A DNA stretch of 35,853 nt. Origin: a virus. A program made the position numbers and the translations under genes. Within the stretch, counting starts at the first letter, position 1, and each line of letters begins with the position of its first letter. Shown here in pieces: positions 7,642 to 16,203 of the stretch. The notes below the pieces were generated by a model, which worked only from the letters and a program-made list of their open reading frames with translations, was not told where the DNA came from and did not search any database. The DNA lies in IMG/VR virus record IMGVR_UViG_3300010391_000005, positions 1 through 35,853 of that record; one strand, given 5' to 3'.

Positions 7642-9261
7642 ATGCTTTTCGACTATAACAGATTAAGAAAAGAACAAAAAGAAAAAATCTTGGCTAAGTG
7701 GAATCCATTTCTTAAAGGAATCGATGACGATTACCTAAGAGAATCCACAGCCATGTTGCTTGAGAACGAAGCTCAATACCTAGTTGAAGAGCCCTCTACT
7801 ACGGCTTCGGACGTAGTCGGTATCCAGAAGATTCTTCTGCCTATCGTACGAAGGGTATTCCCAAATCTAGTGGCTAACAACCTAGTTTCAGTACAGCCTC
7901 TAGCTGGACCAACTGGCGTTATCTTCTACCTCAAGTATGAGTTTGCTAGCGCAAAATCTGGCACTGTTGCTGGATCTGAGTATAGCATGTACTCTGAAAA
8001 CCCATCTGATGTAGCTCAGGGTTACAACCCTTACTACTCTTCAGATGAAGTAACAGTAGCTACCCTAACTAACGTCGACGGTGCTGGTAGTGCTAATAGC
8101 ACCCAGTATTTCGCACTAGAGGCTGGTTGGGTCAATGGAATCGATGGAGCAAACTGGACAGATACTACTAATGCTCTATTGAAGAGAGTAAAAATTAGAT
8201 TTAAAGTTTATGTCACTGCCACTCCGACTACTTATTCTTCATTTTTAGTTCAATACGACGGAAGAACAGGAAAGAATTATTGGCAGATTAAAGAAACCGA
8301 CAGAGGCGGAGTTGGTGTAGCACTTGATGTTGCATGGACAACTCTAACTTCTGCAGAGTGGGATTCTACTACTGGAAAACTACCAAAGATGATCGTCAAT
8401 TTCACCGATACTGGTGGTACAGTAGAGAACGAGATCAGAACTAATATGTTCGGTGTCAACACTGACTTCATCAACGCCACTTATAGCTTCACAGGACTAG
8501 AAGCTTTCTACGCTTACAAGCAAGAGGGTTCAAGTGCTATTCCAGATATGGCAATCAGCATTTCTCAATTCCCAATTACTGTAAAATCCAGAAAGCTGAA
8601 AGCAACCTGGACGAACGAAGCTGAGCAAGACCTCAAGGCCTATCATGGCTTGAACGCAGATGCAGAGCTAACTGCTCTAGTATCTAATGAAATGATTGCT
8701 GAGATTGACAGGGAAATTGTTAGATTCTGCATGGACATTGTTCCTATTTCCTCATTCAGATATTTGGATTGGAACTCTGACGTTGCAAACAACACTTCTG
8801 GCAACTTCCTAGACAGAAATAGAAATCTAGTTCAGGTTGTGGTTGAGCTAAGCAATGAAATTTACAGAAAGTCAAAGATCGGATCTGCTAACTGGATGAT
8901 CACTTCGCCCAAAGTAGCTTCTTATCTAGAAGTTCTAGAAGGTTTCGTTTCTGCTCCCGCTGCCCAACAGGGTGGTCTTGGAATTGTTAAGGCTGGTGAC
9001 ATGAGAGGTGGTATGGCAGTTTACAAGGATCCTCTATTCCCAGTGAATAAGATTCTCGTAGGACACAAGAGCCCAGCATCCCCATTCGGAGCTGGTGTAG
9101 TCTATGCACCTTATGTTACCCAAGTTACGCCTACACTCTATGGACCAGATGATTTCACACCTAGAAAGGGATTCCTAGCAAGATACGGACTTATCCAAGT
9201 ACCGATCGGGGATCTATTGTATGGAATGATAAGCATATCTGATCTACCAGGTTCGGTATAA
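7642..9261 (+). CDS. 23: Major capsid protein (gp23-like)
   Basis: 539 residues, close to T4 gp23 (521). The diagnostic segment is TVKSRKLKATWTNEAEQDLK followed by AYHGLNADAELTALVSNEM and EIDREIVRF, matching the gp23 core. The C-terminal part (GMAVYKDPLFPVNKILVGHKS, YVTQVTPTLYGPDDFTPRKG) is also typical. LVEE at residues 47-50 (L-x-E) is a plausible gp21 cleavage site removing an N-terminal propeptide; this is inference. Residues roughly 115-300 are rich in Thr, Ser, Gly and Asn and probably form the surface insertion domain. AGGAGG (7629-7634) precedes the ATG, and a strong terminator lies 28 bases after the stop, consistent with a highly expressed gene ending its operon. Confidence 0.95.
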   Translation: MLFDYNRLRKEQKEKILAKWNPFLKGIDDDYLRESTAMLLENEAQYLVEEPSTTASDVVGIQKILLPIVRRVFPNLVANNLVSVQPLAGPTGVIFYLKYEFASAKSGTVAGSEYSMYSENPSDVAQGYNPYYSSDEVTVATLTNVDGAGSANSTQYFALEAGWVNGIDGANWTDTTNALLKRVKIRFKVYVTATPTTYSSFLVQYDGRTGKNYWQIKETDRGGVGVALDVAWTTLTSAEWDSTTGKLPKMIVNFTDTGGTVENEIRTNMFGVNTDFINATYSFTGLEAFYAYKQEGSSAIPDMAISISQFPITVKSRKLKATWTNEAEQDLKAYHGLNADAELTALVSNEMIAEIDREIVRFCMDIVPISSFRYLDWNSDVANNTSGNFLDRNRNLVQVVVELSNEIYRKSKIGSANWMITSPKVASYLEVLEGFVSAPAAQQGGLGIVKAGDMRGGMAVYKDPLFPVNKILVGHKSPASPFGAGVVYAPYVTQVTPTLYGPDDFTPRKGFLARYGLIQVPIGDLLYGMISISDLPGSV

Positions 9262-9289
9262 CAATTACTTGTAGTATAATGATTTACAC

Positions 9290-9321
9290 GAGGAGCTCTA
9301 AATTCTGGAGCTCCTCTTTTT
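9290..9321 (+). terminator. Rho-independent terminator after the capsid gene
   Basis: A perfect 9-bp stem GAGGAGCTC / GAGCTCCTC (9290-9298 with 9308-9316) around a 9-base loop is followed by five T. It ends the head-gene operon and isolates it from the nuclease-methyltransferase gene downstream. The rest of 9322-9486 is very AT-rich with no gene. Confidence 0.9.
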
Positions 9322-9486
9322 GTGTGAATTTAATAAATCTCACAGACAACACAAACATAAAAGTTACCATATATAAATAGAATAAAACAGAACGAATATA
9401 TACAAATAAAACAAAACTATAGCCATAGTATTACAAATAAAACTTACAATATAACTATATTATACGGTTATCGCATACATAAACTC

Positions 9487-11289
9487 ATGGAATATAATAT
9501 AGACAAAATCAACTATGAAGTTAAACAAATTACATTTAGAAAAGATTTCCCCGATAGTTCCTTTATATTTATCAAAAAGAAAAGACTTACTAGAGATGAT
9601 AATGTAATTTTTAATTGTGTTAAATGCGGCAAAAGAGTTGAGATAAACGCCGAAAGATTTGTTAGAAATAAAAAAGAAAATAAATTATGTTGGAATTGTA
9701 ATCTTACTGCGTCGAGGTTAAACAATCCAAATTGCAAAAGGTCAGAAGAAACAAAAGAAAAACTTAGAAAACGCGTAAGAGAAGATGGTAGATATATTGA
9801 TGAATTCGTTGAATTAGTTTGTAAAACTTGTGGTAAGACTTTTAAACATAGACTAGCTCATTCATACACAACATCAGCAAGAAAAACAACTAAGAACAAA
9901 AATAAGAAAAATAGAGAAAGAAAATTTTGCTCAGAAGATTGCAGAAGAAAAGCTTTTGCTATAGTCGGTTCTCATCAGGGTCATCACGGTTGCGAAGGAA
10001 TGGCTAATCTTGATAAAACTAAGCAAACTAAACCAGAAGAATTGTTTGAGAACAAGTTAAAAGACGTTAAACATACCTATCAAAAAAAGATTAATAAGTT
10101 TATGTTTGATTTTTATTTAGAAGACAAAACATTGATAGAAGTCGATGGAGATTATTGGCACTATAATCCCGAAAAACAAAAGAAAATAATAAAACTTATT
10201 CAGTTTGAGAAAATAATCAAAGACGCTAAGAAAACTAATTATTGTATCAAGAACAACAGAAAATTAATAAGAGTTTGGGAAAGCGAAATACTCGATAACA
10301 TTACTCTTGATGAAATACTAAAAAAACCTATAAACCAAAAAAGAGAATTTAGCTTTGATCAAATAATATTAAAGAAAGAGTTTTTACTGAAGTTAAACAA
10401 ATCTCAATTAGAGCAATCTGTTGATTTAATTCTTCAATGGATTCGTCTTTTTTATCCTAATTTTTACATTAACTATAATGAAGAATCATTAGATTTAATA
10501 GTTAATAAAATATCTAAAGACAGGCTAGATTTCTGGGACAACCCTAACACAAGTCTAAGCGAAGGTAATCTGTTTCTTAAAAACCGTTTTATGAGTTTCT
10601 GGAAGGGGATTAAAAGTAAAGACATTTCTTTATTTGATGCTTTTTATAGCGACAAAGTCTTAGAAAAAATAATTCGTTATAGAGTTGGCCTAAACAATAA
10701 AAGAGAAACTTTCGATATTTCGATGAAAAATATTATACGAGGTTTTATTTCTGGTGGTTATTCAATTTCTTGGTTTTCGCCTTCATTGGCTTATGAGATC
10801 TATAAAAGATTTGCAGGTAATGCTAAAAGAATATACGATCCTTGTTCGGGCTTTGGAGCTCGAGCTTTAGGGTGGAAAGCTTTTGGTGGATCTTATTATT
10901 TTGGAGTAGATGTCAATCCAGAAACTGTAGATGAAAATAAAAAACTACTTAAAGAGATAGGGTTAAATGGGGACGTAATTTGTGGTCTATCAGAGAAAGT
11001 AATTCTAAACGAAAAATTTGATTTTGCTTTAACTTGCCCACCTTATTTTAATAACGAAGATTATTCTAAGAAGATGATTAAATATGAAGACATAGAAAAG
11101 GAATTCTTAGTTCCTATGATTAAGAACACTCTACAAGTCTCGCCGAAATTTTCTCTCGTGGTAGATAAGAATTTAAAAGAAATGATTGAGAGAAACTTCA
11201 CAGTGTCTGAAATAATCACACTTGCTAATTCTAAACATCACTTTCGAACTAAGAAAGTTGATGAATATATCGTAGTTCTTACTGCATAA
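9487..11289 (+). CDS. Zinc-finger / Vsr-like endonuclease fused to a DNA methyltransferase
   Basis: 600 residues with a composite layout. Residues about 43-75 hold CVKC and CWNC, and 110-153 hold CKTC and CSEDC: two probable zinc-binding knuckles as seen in homing nucleases. Residues 178-270 resemble the Vsr-like (EDxHD) nuclease fold, with PEELFENKL, MFDFYLEDK, IEVDGDYWHYNPEKQ (E218, D220, D222, H225) and RKLIRVWESEI. After a helical linker, residues about 445-600 form a Rossmann methyltransferase: DPCSGFGARALG (SAM motif I, from 451), FGVDVNPETV (motif II) and FDFALTCPPYFNN (motif IV, CPPY at 517). The likely roles are DNA cleavage and base methylation in one chain. It follows a 225-base AT-rich gap after the capsid terminator. 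The target and the methylated base cannot be told from sequence. Confidence 0.82.
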   Translation: MEYNIDKINYEVKQITFRKDFPDSSFIFIKKKRLTRDDNVIFNCVKCGKRVEINAERFVRNKKENKLCWNCNLTASRLNNPNCKRSEETKEKLRKRVREDGRYIDEFVELVCKTCGKTFKHRLAHSYTTSARKTTKNKNKKNRERKFCSEDCRRKAFAIVGSHQGHHGCEGMANLDKTKQTKPEELFENKLKDVKHTYQKKINKFMFDFYLEDKTLIEVDGDYWHYNPEKQKKIIKLIQFEKIIKDAKKTNYCIKNNRKLIRVWESEILDNITLDEILKKPINQKREFSFDQIILKKEFLLKLNKSQLEQSVDLILQWIRLFYPNFYINYNEESLDLIVNKISKDRLDFWDNPNTSLSEGNLFLKNRFMSFWKGIKSKDISLFDAFYSDKVLEKIIRYRVGLNNKRETFDISMKNIIRGFISGGYSISWFSPSLAYEIYKRFAGNAKRIYDPCSGFGARALGWKAFGGSYYFGVDVNPETVDENKKLLKEIGLNGDVICGLSEKVILNEKFDFALTCPPYFNNEDYSKKMIKYEDIEKEFLVPMIKNTLQVSPKFSLVVDKNLKEMIERNFTVSEIITLANSKHHFRTKKVDEYIVVLTA

Positions 11290-11349
11290 ATCTTATTAAA
11301 TTTGGGCTTCAGAGCTTGAAGAGAAAGCTGAGGGAATTTTAGAAAATCT

Positions 11350-12027
11350 ATGAAACATATATTCACCAAATATGAAAGTTTACAATTAAAAGAATTACGC
11401 ATTGAAATTAAGAAACTTGAAGAAGATTTAAAATTAAAAAAAATAAGAAAAAACAAAATAGATCAGTTTATAAAAGAAATAAAGGAAGTCGAAGAGAACA
11501 ATACACCAGAAAAACTTAATTGCATAGCACAAGGTATCGATCCGATAACTCGGTACGGCATCCCGAGTAAAGAGAGTGTTGCAATGCAGGTCAGAAATAT
11601 TATTAAGAATTTATCAGAACAATACAAAGACATTTATTCTTATGGATTTGTTGATTTTGCTGACTTAAATAGATCTATAGCTAGTACTGTTCTACGAGAT
11701 GATCAAATTCTCTCAAGATTTATAAATTCTTTAAGGGGAGCTTTAAGATTACCTATAACTGATCTCGAAGGATTAAATAAAAATATAAAAGAAATCGAAG
11801 AAAAAATAAAACTTGATGAAGAAAAAGAACATCAACTTGATATACAAGAAGAAGGTTTAGAGTTCACTAGGAAATCTTTTCGAATTGCAATATTAGCTGT
11901 CATAATTAGTGCTGTAATTGGAGCTGGCTCTCTTATGTTTACAATTTTTAGGCCAAGTACAGTTGTTCACCAATCTTCTACTTATAATATACAACAATGT
12001 GATCGTTTTCCAAAAAGTCTAAAATGA
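11350..12027 (+). CDS. Unknown coiled-coil protein with a C-terminal membrane segment
   Basis: 225 residues, family not recognised. The first 60 residues are a strongly charged coiled coil (LKELRIEIKKLEEDLKLKKIRKN). The middle is a soluble helical region, a second coiled coil covers about 145-172 (IKEIEEKIKLDEEKEHQL), and one hydrophobic helix (about residues 178-200, RIAILAVIISAVIGAGSLMF) is followed by a short Ser/Thr-rich tail. This suggests a protein anchored in the host inner membrane with most of its mass on one side. The nearest Shine-Dalgarno-like sequence (GAGGGA at 11332) is far from the ATG, so the start is uncertain. A terminator follows at 12050. A host-takeover or exclusion role is possible but only a guess. 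Confidence 0.6.
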   Translation: MKHIFTKYESLQLKELRIEIKKLEEDLKLKKIRKNKIDQFIKEIKEVEENNTPEKLNCIAQGIDPITRYGIPSKESVAMQVRNIIKNLSEQYKDIYSYGFVDFADLNRSIASTVLRDDQILSRFINSLRGALRLPITDLEGLNKNIKEIEEKIKLDEEKEHQLDIQEEGLEFTRKSFRIAILAVIISAVIGAGSLMFTIFRPSTVVHQSSTYNIQQCDRFPKSLK

Positions 12028-12049
12028 TCATATAAACTAAGATCTTATG

Positions 12050-12075
12050 GGCCATCCTCTTAGATGGCCTTTTTT
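12050..12075 (+). terminator. Rho-independent terminator
   Basis: The stem GGCCATC / GATGGCC (12050-12056 with 12063-12069) has a 6-base loop and is followed by six T. It closes the transcript containing the membrane-protein gene. Confidence 0.85.
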
Positions 12076-12139
12076 GCGTGAAAATCAGTAGCTTTTTAAT
12101 CGCATAAATATTATCACAATTAATTTTTGGAGTTTAATA

Positions 12140-12895
12140 ATGTTCAACATATTTGGCGATTGTTTTGAAGAAATTAAAAATATTGAAACAAATTCTATAG
12201 ATTTAATACTTACAGATCCTCCTTATGAAATAGATATGAAAGATGGACATGCTAAAAATCCTTTAAAAAGGATCACAAACGATACTGCAGGAAGTATTGA
12301 TTGGGACACCTTCTTTAAAGAAACATATAGAGTACTAAAACCAAACAAAATGATGTTCATTTGTTGCAGAACGGATATGATTATTCGTATTTCAGCTTTT
12401 TTACAAAACAGCGAATTTATTTATGCTCATGATTTAGTTTGGCTCAAGGGCGATATGGGATATGGTAACTTAAACATCATGGGCACTACTCATGAATTAT
12501 TATTAGCTATAAGCAAAGGTAAACCAGAAAAATCAAGAGTAATTATAGTCGATGATGAAGAGAAAAAAAGAACTCCGGCTATTTTTTATGGTAAAATAAC
12601 TAAAAAAGAATATTACAAACATCCGACACAAAAACCAGTTGGTCTACTGGCCTATATAATAATGAACAGAACGGATGAGGGAGATGTCGTTTTAGATCCG
12701 TTTGCAGGAGTAGGTTCTACTTTAGTTGCGGCTAAAATATTAAATCGCAATTATATTGGAATAGAAATAGATAAAGAGTTTTTCGACTTATCAGAAGAAA
12801 GGCTCCATAATAAAAATCACTTAAAACAATATATAGAAATGTTGGAGTTTGGACTAATAAGATTTAATGGGGCTATAAAATTCAGAAAAGACTAA
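12140..12895 (+). CDS. DNA methyltransferase, beta class (N6-adenine or N4-cytosine)
   Basis: 251 residues, a normal length for a solitary phage methylase. The catalytic motif IV, LILTDPPYE (D26-PPY), comes first, and the SAM-binding motifs come last: HPTQKP, then VVLDPFAGVGST (D186 to about T194) and NYIGIEID. This order (IV before I) defines the beta group of amino-methyltransferases. GGAG about 8 bases upstream supports the ATG. A terminator lies just before it, so it is probably transcribed from its own promoter with the GIY-YIG gene. Such enzymes protect phage DNA from host restriction or alter gene expression; no matching restriction gene is adjacent apart from the nearby nucleases. Confidence 0.93.
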   Translation: MFNIFGDCFEEIKNIETNSIDLILTDPPYEIDMKDGHAKNPLKRITNDTAGSIDWDTFFKETYRVLKPNKMMFICCRTDMIIRISAFLQNSEFIYAHDLVWLKGDMGYGNLNIMGTTHELLLAISKGKPEKSRVIIVDDEEKKRTPAIFYGKITKKEYYKHPTQKPVGLLAYIIMNRTDEGDVVLDPFAGVGSTLVAAKILNRNYIGIEIDKEFFDLSEERLHNKNHLKQYIEMLEFGLIRFNGAIKFRKD

Positions 12896-12923
12896 AGCTT
12901 CGATTTATATTTAAGATATAGTT

Positions 12924-13586
12924 ATGAATAAATGGGAAGAACAAGATGCGCTTATTAGAGAACAAACTAAAGCTTGGATAGTGTCAGACGACAACCTCAA
13001 TAATGTTGATTTCGTTGAAATAAAAAATAAAAATGATTTTGAGAGAATACCCAACAAAGGTGGAGTTTATTGGATATCAACTAATGAACCTATTGTCCAC
13101 TCTTTACACAAAAGAAAAACTCCACAAAAAAATAATGATTTCGAAATAATTTATAATGGGCTCGCAAAAGATAATGTACGTTCACGAATCAAAAAACACT
13201 TATTTAGAGAAGAGAGTGCAGGTTGGTCAGCTATAAGCGTCGATATTTTACTTGAAGGTAATGACCCTAAATCTCACACAAAAATTGCAATGGCCCCAGG
13301 TAGGGTAAAAGTTCCTTATATAAATAACGCGCCTGTTAGAAATTTAAGATTACTATCACAATTTAATCTCTCTGAAGAGGAAAGAAATTTTATTCAAAAG
13401 AACTCGAACAAAGGACACTTTTATTTTAGTAACGGTATAGACTGTCTGTCTGCCAAACATAATAATTTTATCTATAGAGTTTATTTTATAACTGAGCTTT
13501 CCGAAGTATATTCATCTTTTATTGAAAAAGCCTGGAGAAAGAAATGCGGATATCCACGACTCTGCTCATACAAATCAGGGAGATGA
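12924..13586 (+). CDS. GIY-YIG-type nuclease
   Basis: 220 residues. The core motifs are GGVYWI (G47-V48-Y49, the GIY element), IIYNGLAKDNVRSRIKKHL (Y77-N78-G79, the YIG element, with the conserved Arg in the following helix), and near the C-terminus a Glu in SSFIEKAW followed by GYPRLCSYKSGR. These fit a single-domain GIY-YIG endonuclease. No NUMOD or zinc DNA-binding module is visible, so it may be a repair or restriction-type enzyme rather than a classical homing enzyme. No good Shine-Dalgarno precedes the ATG. Its 3' end overlaps the next ORF by 43 bases in another frame. Confidence 0.72.
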   Translation: MNKWEEQDALIREQTKAWIVSDDNLNNVDFVEIKNKNDFERIPNKGGVYWISTNEPIVHSLHKRKTPQKNNDFEIIYNGLAKDNVRSRIKKHLFREESAGWSAISVDILLEGNDPKSHTKIAMAPGRVKVPYINNAPVRNLRLLSQFNLSEEERNFIQKNSNKGHFYFSNGIDCLSAKHNNFIYRVYFITELSEVYSSFIEKAWRKKCGYPRLCSYKSGR

Positions 13587-13837
13587 TTCTCAAAAAAGCT
13601 GAAAAACTCGCTGCTGTTATTCTCTTATCCTCGATAGCGTTAAAGACTCAAAGTGCTAAGCGACTTGCATCTTTCACGGTGCGCAGCCAACTTCTTGTCG
13701 ACAAAGTTATAGAAAATATGAAAAAGAATAGCATTTTCAAAAAAGGTAAATGGGCAATTGAGTGGTTTGACGAAAACGGCGGAATTGCATTTTGGTGTGA
13801 TGTGAAAGTTAGATTGGGATTGATGGAGAGAGCTTGA
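13544..13837 (+). CDS. Unknown small basic protein
   Basis: 97 residues, not recognised. The N-terminal half is a basic helical stretch with several Ala and Leu (KKAEKLAAVILLSSIALK), and the C-terminal half is a small alpha/beta-like segment (GKWAIEWFDENGGIAFWCDVKVRLG). It starts inside the GIY-YIG gene with a modest GGAG upstream (13534-13537). An internal ATG at 13583 is an alternative, although the GGGAG before it is too close. Its stop TGA overlaps the TTG start of the next gene by four bases (TTGA), a coupling arrangement that supports real translation. Confidence 0.55.
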   Translation: MRISTTLLIQIREMILKKAEKLAAVILLSSIALKTQSAKRLASFTVRSQLLVDKVIENMKKNSIFKKGKWAIEWFDENGGIAFWCDVKVRLGLMERA

Positions 13838-14622
13838 AGTTTGCAACAAATCCAACTGGCAAAACTCTTGTCTTCGAAGAATTAGATCATACTTATACAA
13901 TAAAAGAAACTGGTCAACGCTTAACAAGTTGTACACAATTCATTAAAAGTTTTTTCCCAGACTTTGATAGAGAATACCACGCAAAAAGAGTAGCTGAAGA
14001 TCGTGGTCAAACTTCCAAAGAAATAATCGATGAATGGGAAGAAATTTCAAGAAAAGCAAGAGAATTCGGGAAAAGTGTTCATGCTTTCGCGGACGAATAT
14101 ACAGAAAGAAATATTCCGATTCTAATTAGCAACGATCAACAATTCATAGATTATTGCAATGTTGTAAAAGACGCTATTGATTATTTAAAATCGACATATG
14201 AATTTATTGCGTCAGAAAAGATGTTATTTTCTGAAAAGCTTGGTTTAGCGGGAACTACTGATTTACTATTTCGAGATGGAAAAACTCTTTTAATCTTAGA
14301 TTGGAAAACAGGTAGAGAAATTCAAGAAAAAGATATTTTTAAAGTCTGGAAAGATCAAATGAGATTACCCTTTAAAGCGAAATTTCCTATAGAGCATATT
14401 GAAGATTGTAATTTCAATCATTATTCTCTGCAACTCAATCTTTACAAACGTTTGATAATAGAAGAGAACTATTTCCCTGAGATCAAATTTTATAAAATGT
14501 TGTTTTTTCATTTTCGAAGAGAAGAACTCGAATTGAAAGTTGAGTCACACATTGTAAAATCGTTAGACGAAGATATCGACAAGATGTTAAAACACTCGCT
14601 AGAATATTACTCTCTTCTTTAA
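13834..14622 (+). CDS. RecB/Cas4-like PD-(D/E)XK nuclease
   Basis: 262 residues beginning with TTG, read as start because GGAGAG stands at 13825-13830 and the codon overlaps the preceding stop (TTGA). The motifs are those of RecB-family exonucleases: VHAF (His83), SEKMLFSEKLGLAGTTDLLF (Asp143), LLILDWKTGR (Asp156, Lys158) and HYSLQLNLYKRLI (the QxxxY motif). No Fe-S cysteine cluster like that of Cas4 or AddB is visible. It is probably a DNA end-processing nuclease in replication or recombination, or in attack on host DNA. It ends the group of nuclease genes before the Ig-like protein. Confidence 0.82.
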   Translation: MKFATNPTGKTLVFEELDHTYTIKETGQRLTSCTQFIKSFFPDFDREYHAKRVAEDRGQTSKEIIDEWEEISRKAREFGKSVHAFADEYTERNIPILISNDQQFIDYCNVVKDAIDYLKSTYEFIASEKMLFSEKLGLAGTTDLLFRDGKTLLILDWKTGREIQEKDIFKVWKDQMRLPFKAKFPIEHIEDCNFNHYSLQLNLYKRLIIEENYFPEIKFYKMLFFHFRREELELKVESHIVKSLDEDIDKMLKHSLEYYSLL

Positions 14623-14702
14623 ACAAGATAACTAAAAACACAATTTAATTCTTGATGGGAACCCTCAAGATAATTCTAAATTGGAAATTGGAGGACTAAT
14701 CC

Positions 14703-15458
14703 ATGGCAATTGATATGACGGGTGTAAACAACGCACAGACACCACCTAGAATGAGAGTTAATGCATCTCATCTAGTTGGAACTGATACTGTACAATTTAA
14801 TGCTTTAAATGCAGAAGACAAAGTTTTCTACCAATATATTTATGATAGTGTTCCGGCTACTGGGAGCCCCGATGTCGAAGCTGGGCTAGTTTCAATCAGC
14901 GTTGGAACAAATGCAGTAATTGGATTTGCTTCAAGCGATCCAGATCTACCGTTCATAAGTTATTATTCTTTATCAGACATAGTAAACTATGGGGCAACTG
15001 TTACTAACATTCCTACTGACGCTGTTACTCTGGTAGCTAACGCTAACTATAAATTTACTATTGCTAACGCAGGTTTCGTAAACGGTAAACATTGCAAAGT
15101 GGGTATTAGAATTAACGACGCAGAGCTAGAAGGAAAAGGAACTATGGTTCTCGTTGATATCATTGTTCTTCCTGATATTCCAGGGACTTTTGCTGCTGGT
15201 GATGGCGTGGGTCAGTCTGTATGTACTTGGGTTGATTCAGCTGGAACAGCTTATTATACTATCTATTGGAAAATTGGTTCTTTGAGTTATACCGCTACAC
15301 AGATTATGGCTGCACCCACTGGATCAAAGATTGATACAGATGGAACACCCAATACAGTAACTGGTTTAGTTGCTGGTGAGTATTCTTTTACTATAACGGC
15401 TACTAATCCAGGTGGAACTTCTGCTGCAGCTACAGCAGATGGTGCTACAATCACTTAA
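14703..15458 (+). CDS. Probable virion surface protein with C-terminal Ig/FN3-like domain
   Basis: 251 residues, rich in Gly, Ala, Thr, Val and Asn with almost no strongly charged stretches, typical of a beta-sandwich virion protein. The first about 155 residues form an unrecognised beta-rich region (TNAVIGFASSDPDLPF, VDIIVLPDIPG). The last about 90 look like a fibronectin-III or Ig fold (VCTWVDSAGTAYYTIYW ... VAGEYSFTITATNPGGTS). GGAGG upstream and a strong terminator downstream suggest high expression from a single-gene transcript. A capsid decoration (Hoc-like) or head-fibre role is likely by fold and expression signals only; there is no signal peptide. Confidence 0.65.
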   Translation: MAIDMTGVNNAQTPPRMRVNASHLVGTDTVQFNALNAEDKVFYQYIYDSVPATGSPDVEAGLVSISVGTNAVIGFASSDPDLPFISYYSLSDIVNYGATVTNIPTDAVTLVANANYKFTIANAGFVNGKHCKVGIRINDAELEGKGTMVLVDIIVLPDIPGTFAAGDGVGQSVCTWVDSAGTAYYTIYWKIGSLSYTATQIMAAPTGSKIDTDGTPNTVTGLVAGEYSFTITATNPGGTSAAATADGATIT

Positions 15459-15480
15459 TAAATTTTACAGATTACCTTTA

Positions 15481-15506
15481 GGGCTGACTTCGGTCAGCCC
15501 TTTTTT
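15481..15506 (+). terminator. Rho-independent terminator with TTCG tetraloop
   Basis: A perfect 8-bp stem GGGCTGAC / GTCAGCCC (15481-15488 and 15493-15500) with the ultra-stable TTCG loop is followed by six T. It ends the Ig-like protein transcript. Confidence 0.95.
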
Positions 15507-15534
15507 GTGCATATATTTTAAAGTAGGAAAGCTT

Positions 15535-15642
15535 ATGCAAACCTCAAAAGAAATAAAAAACCTACTTAAAAACAGAACTTGTTCAAATTGTTCTGAATAT
15601 CTGTGCTATTCACGTCTGAAATATGATACTTGCCAGTGTTGA
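15535..15642 (+). CDS. 35-residue Cys-rich miniprotein
   Basis: A short ORF after the terminator with AGGA 6-7 bases before the ATG. It is basic at the N-terminus (KEIKNLLKNR) and contains CSNC, a central Cys, and C-terminal TCQC, a spacing that could bind one zinc ion. Small proteins of this kind are common between phage genes. No family is recognised, and it could be non-coding. The ribosome-binding site and the regular Cys pairs favour coding. Confidence 0.42.
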   Translation: MQTSKEIKNLLKNRTCSNCSEYLCYSRLKYDTCQC

Positions 15643-15723
15643 TGTTATGAGAAGCTTGCAATATCTTATATTTAGAAGATTTAATCGATTCTAGTTTAAA
15701 ATATCATTAAAGGAAAAATAGAG

Positions 15724-16140
15724 ATGCCAATAGTAATTCTAAGCGATAAAGAAAAACTTGAAAAGTGGAATGCCATTTGTCTCGAATATGGTTGGTCTCA
15801 ACCGGGTGAACTTTTTACTTGGATTAAAAGACGAGGGGTGAGATTCACTTCTGCAGAGAGTTGTTTAGCACCCGAGGTAACTAGTGTCTTAGTCAATTCT
15901 GATATAGTAGCGGCATCTTTAGTTGCAGGTAGTGGAGAAGTTATGGCTACTAGAATCTTAGAAGTTTATTGTGGTTTTGTCACTTTTATTTCTACTACGT
16001 TAGAGGCGATTTTCTGGAAAGCAGTAATCGAAAGAATGAGTAAAGAGTTCAGTAAGTTTATGCCGCCAGAACTAATACCTAAATATATAAGAGATATTCT
16101 CAAGTATCCTGCTGATAACGATGGTAGCCTCCCTACGTGA
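15724..16140 (+). CDS. Unknown protein with hydrophobic central segment
   Basis: 138 residues, not recognised. The N-terminal part is soluble (KEKLEKWNAICLEYGWSQPGE). Residues about 54-95 are strongly hydrophobic (VLVNSDIVAASLVAGSGEVM, then ILEVYCGFVTFISTTLEAIFW), which could be a helical hairpin in the membrane or a buried core. The C-terminus is amphipathic (MPPELIPKYIRDILKYP). AAGGAAAAATAGAG precedes the ATG. It lies alone between the Cys-rich miniprotein and the GC-richer gene. Confidence 0.6.
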   Translation: MPIVILSDKEKLEKWNAICLEYGWSQPGELFTWIKRRGVRFTSAESCLAPEVTSVLVNSDIVAASLVAGSGEVMATRILEVYCGFVTFISTTLEAIFWKAVIERMSKEFSKFMPPELIPKYIRDILKYPADNDGSLPT

Positions 16141-16203
16141 GAAAGCTTCGAGTGAGTCTTAGAATTAACTCGTATCTAACTTTATATAAGGAGGAACAAA
16201 AAA

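Noticed and set aside
9372-9379. TATAAATA, identical to the T4 late promoter core
   Set aside because: The same octamer occurs inside genes (about 13319 and 34171) and at 19193, as expected in AT-rich DNA; no spacing to a proven start supports it.
15412-15642. 76-residue plus-strand frame starting inside the Ig-like gene
   Set aside because: It reads through the terminator; only its last 36 codons overlap the separate Cys-rich miniprotein, which has its own ATG and ribosome-binding site.
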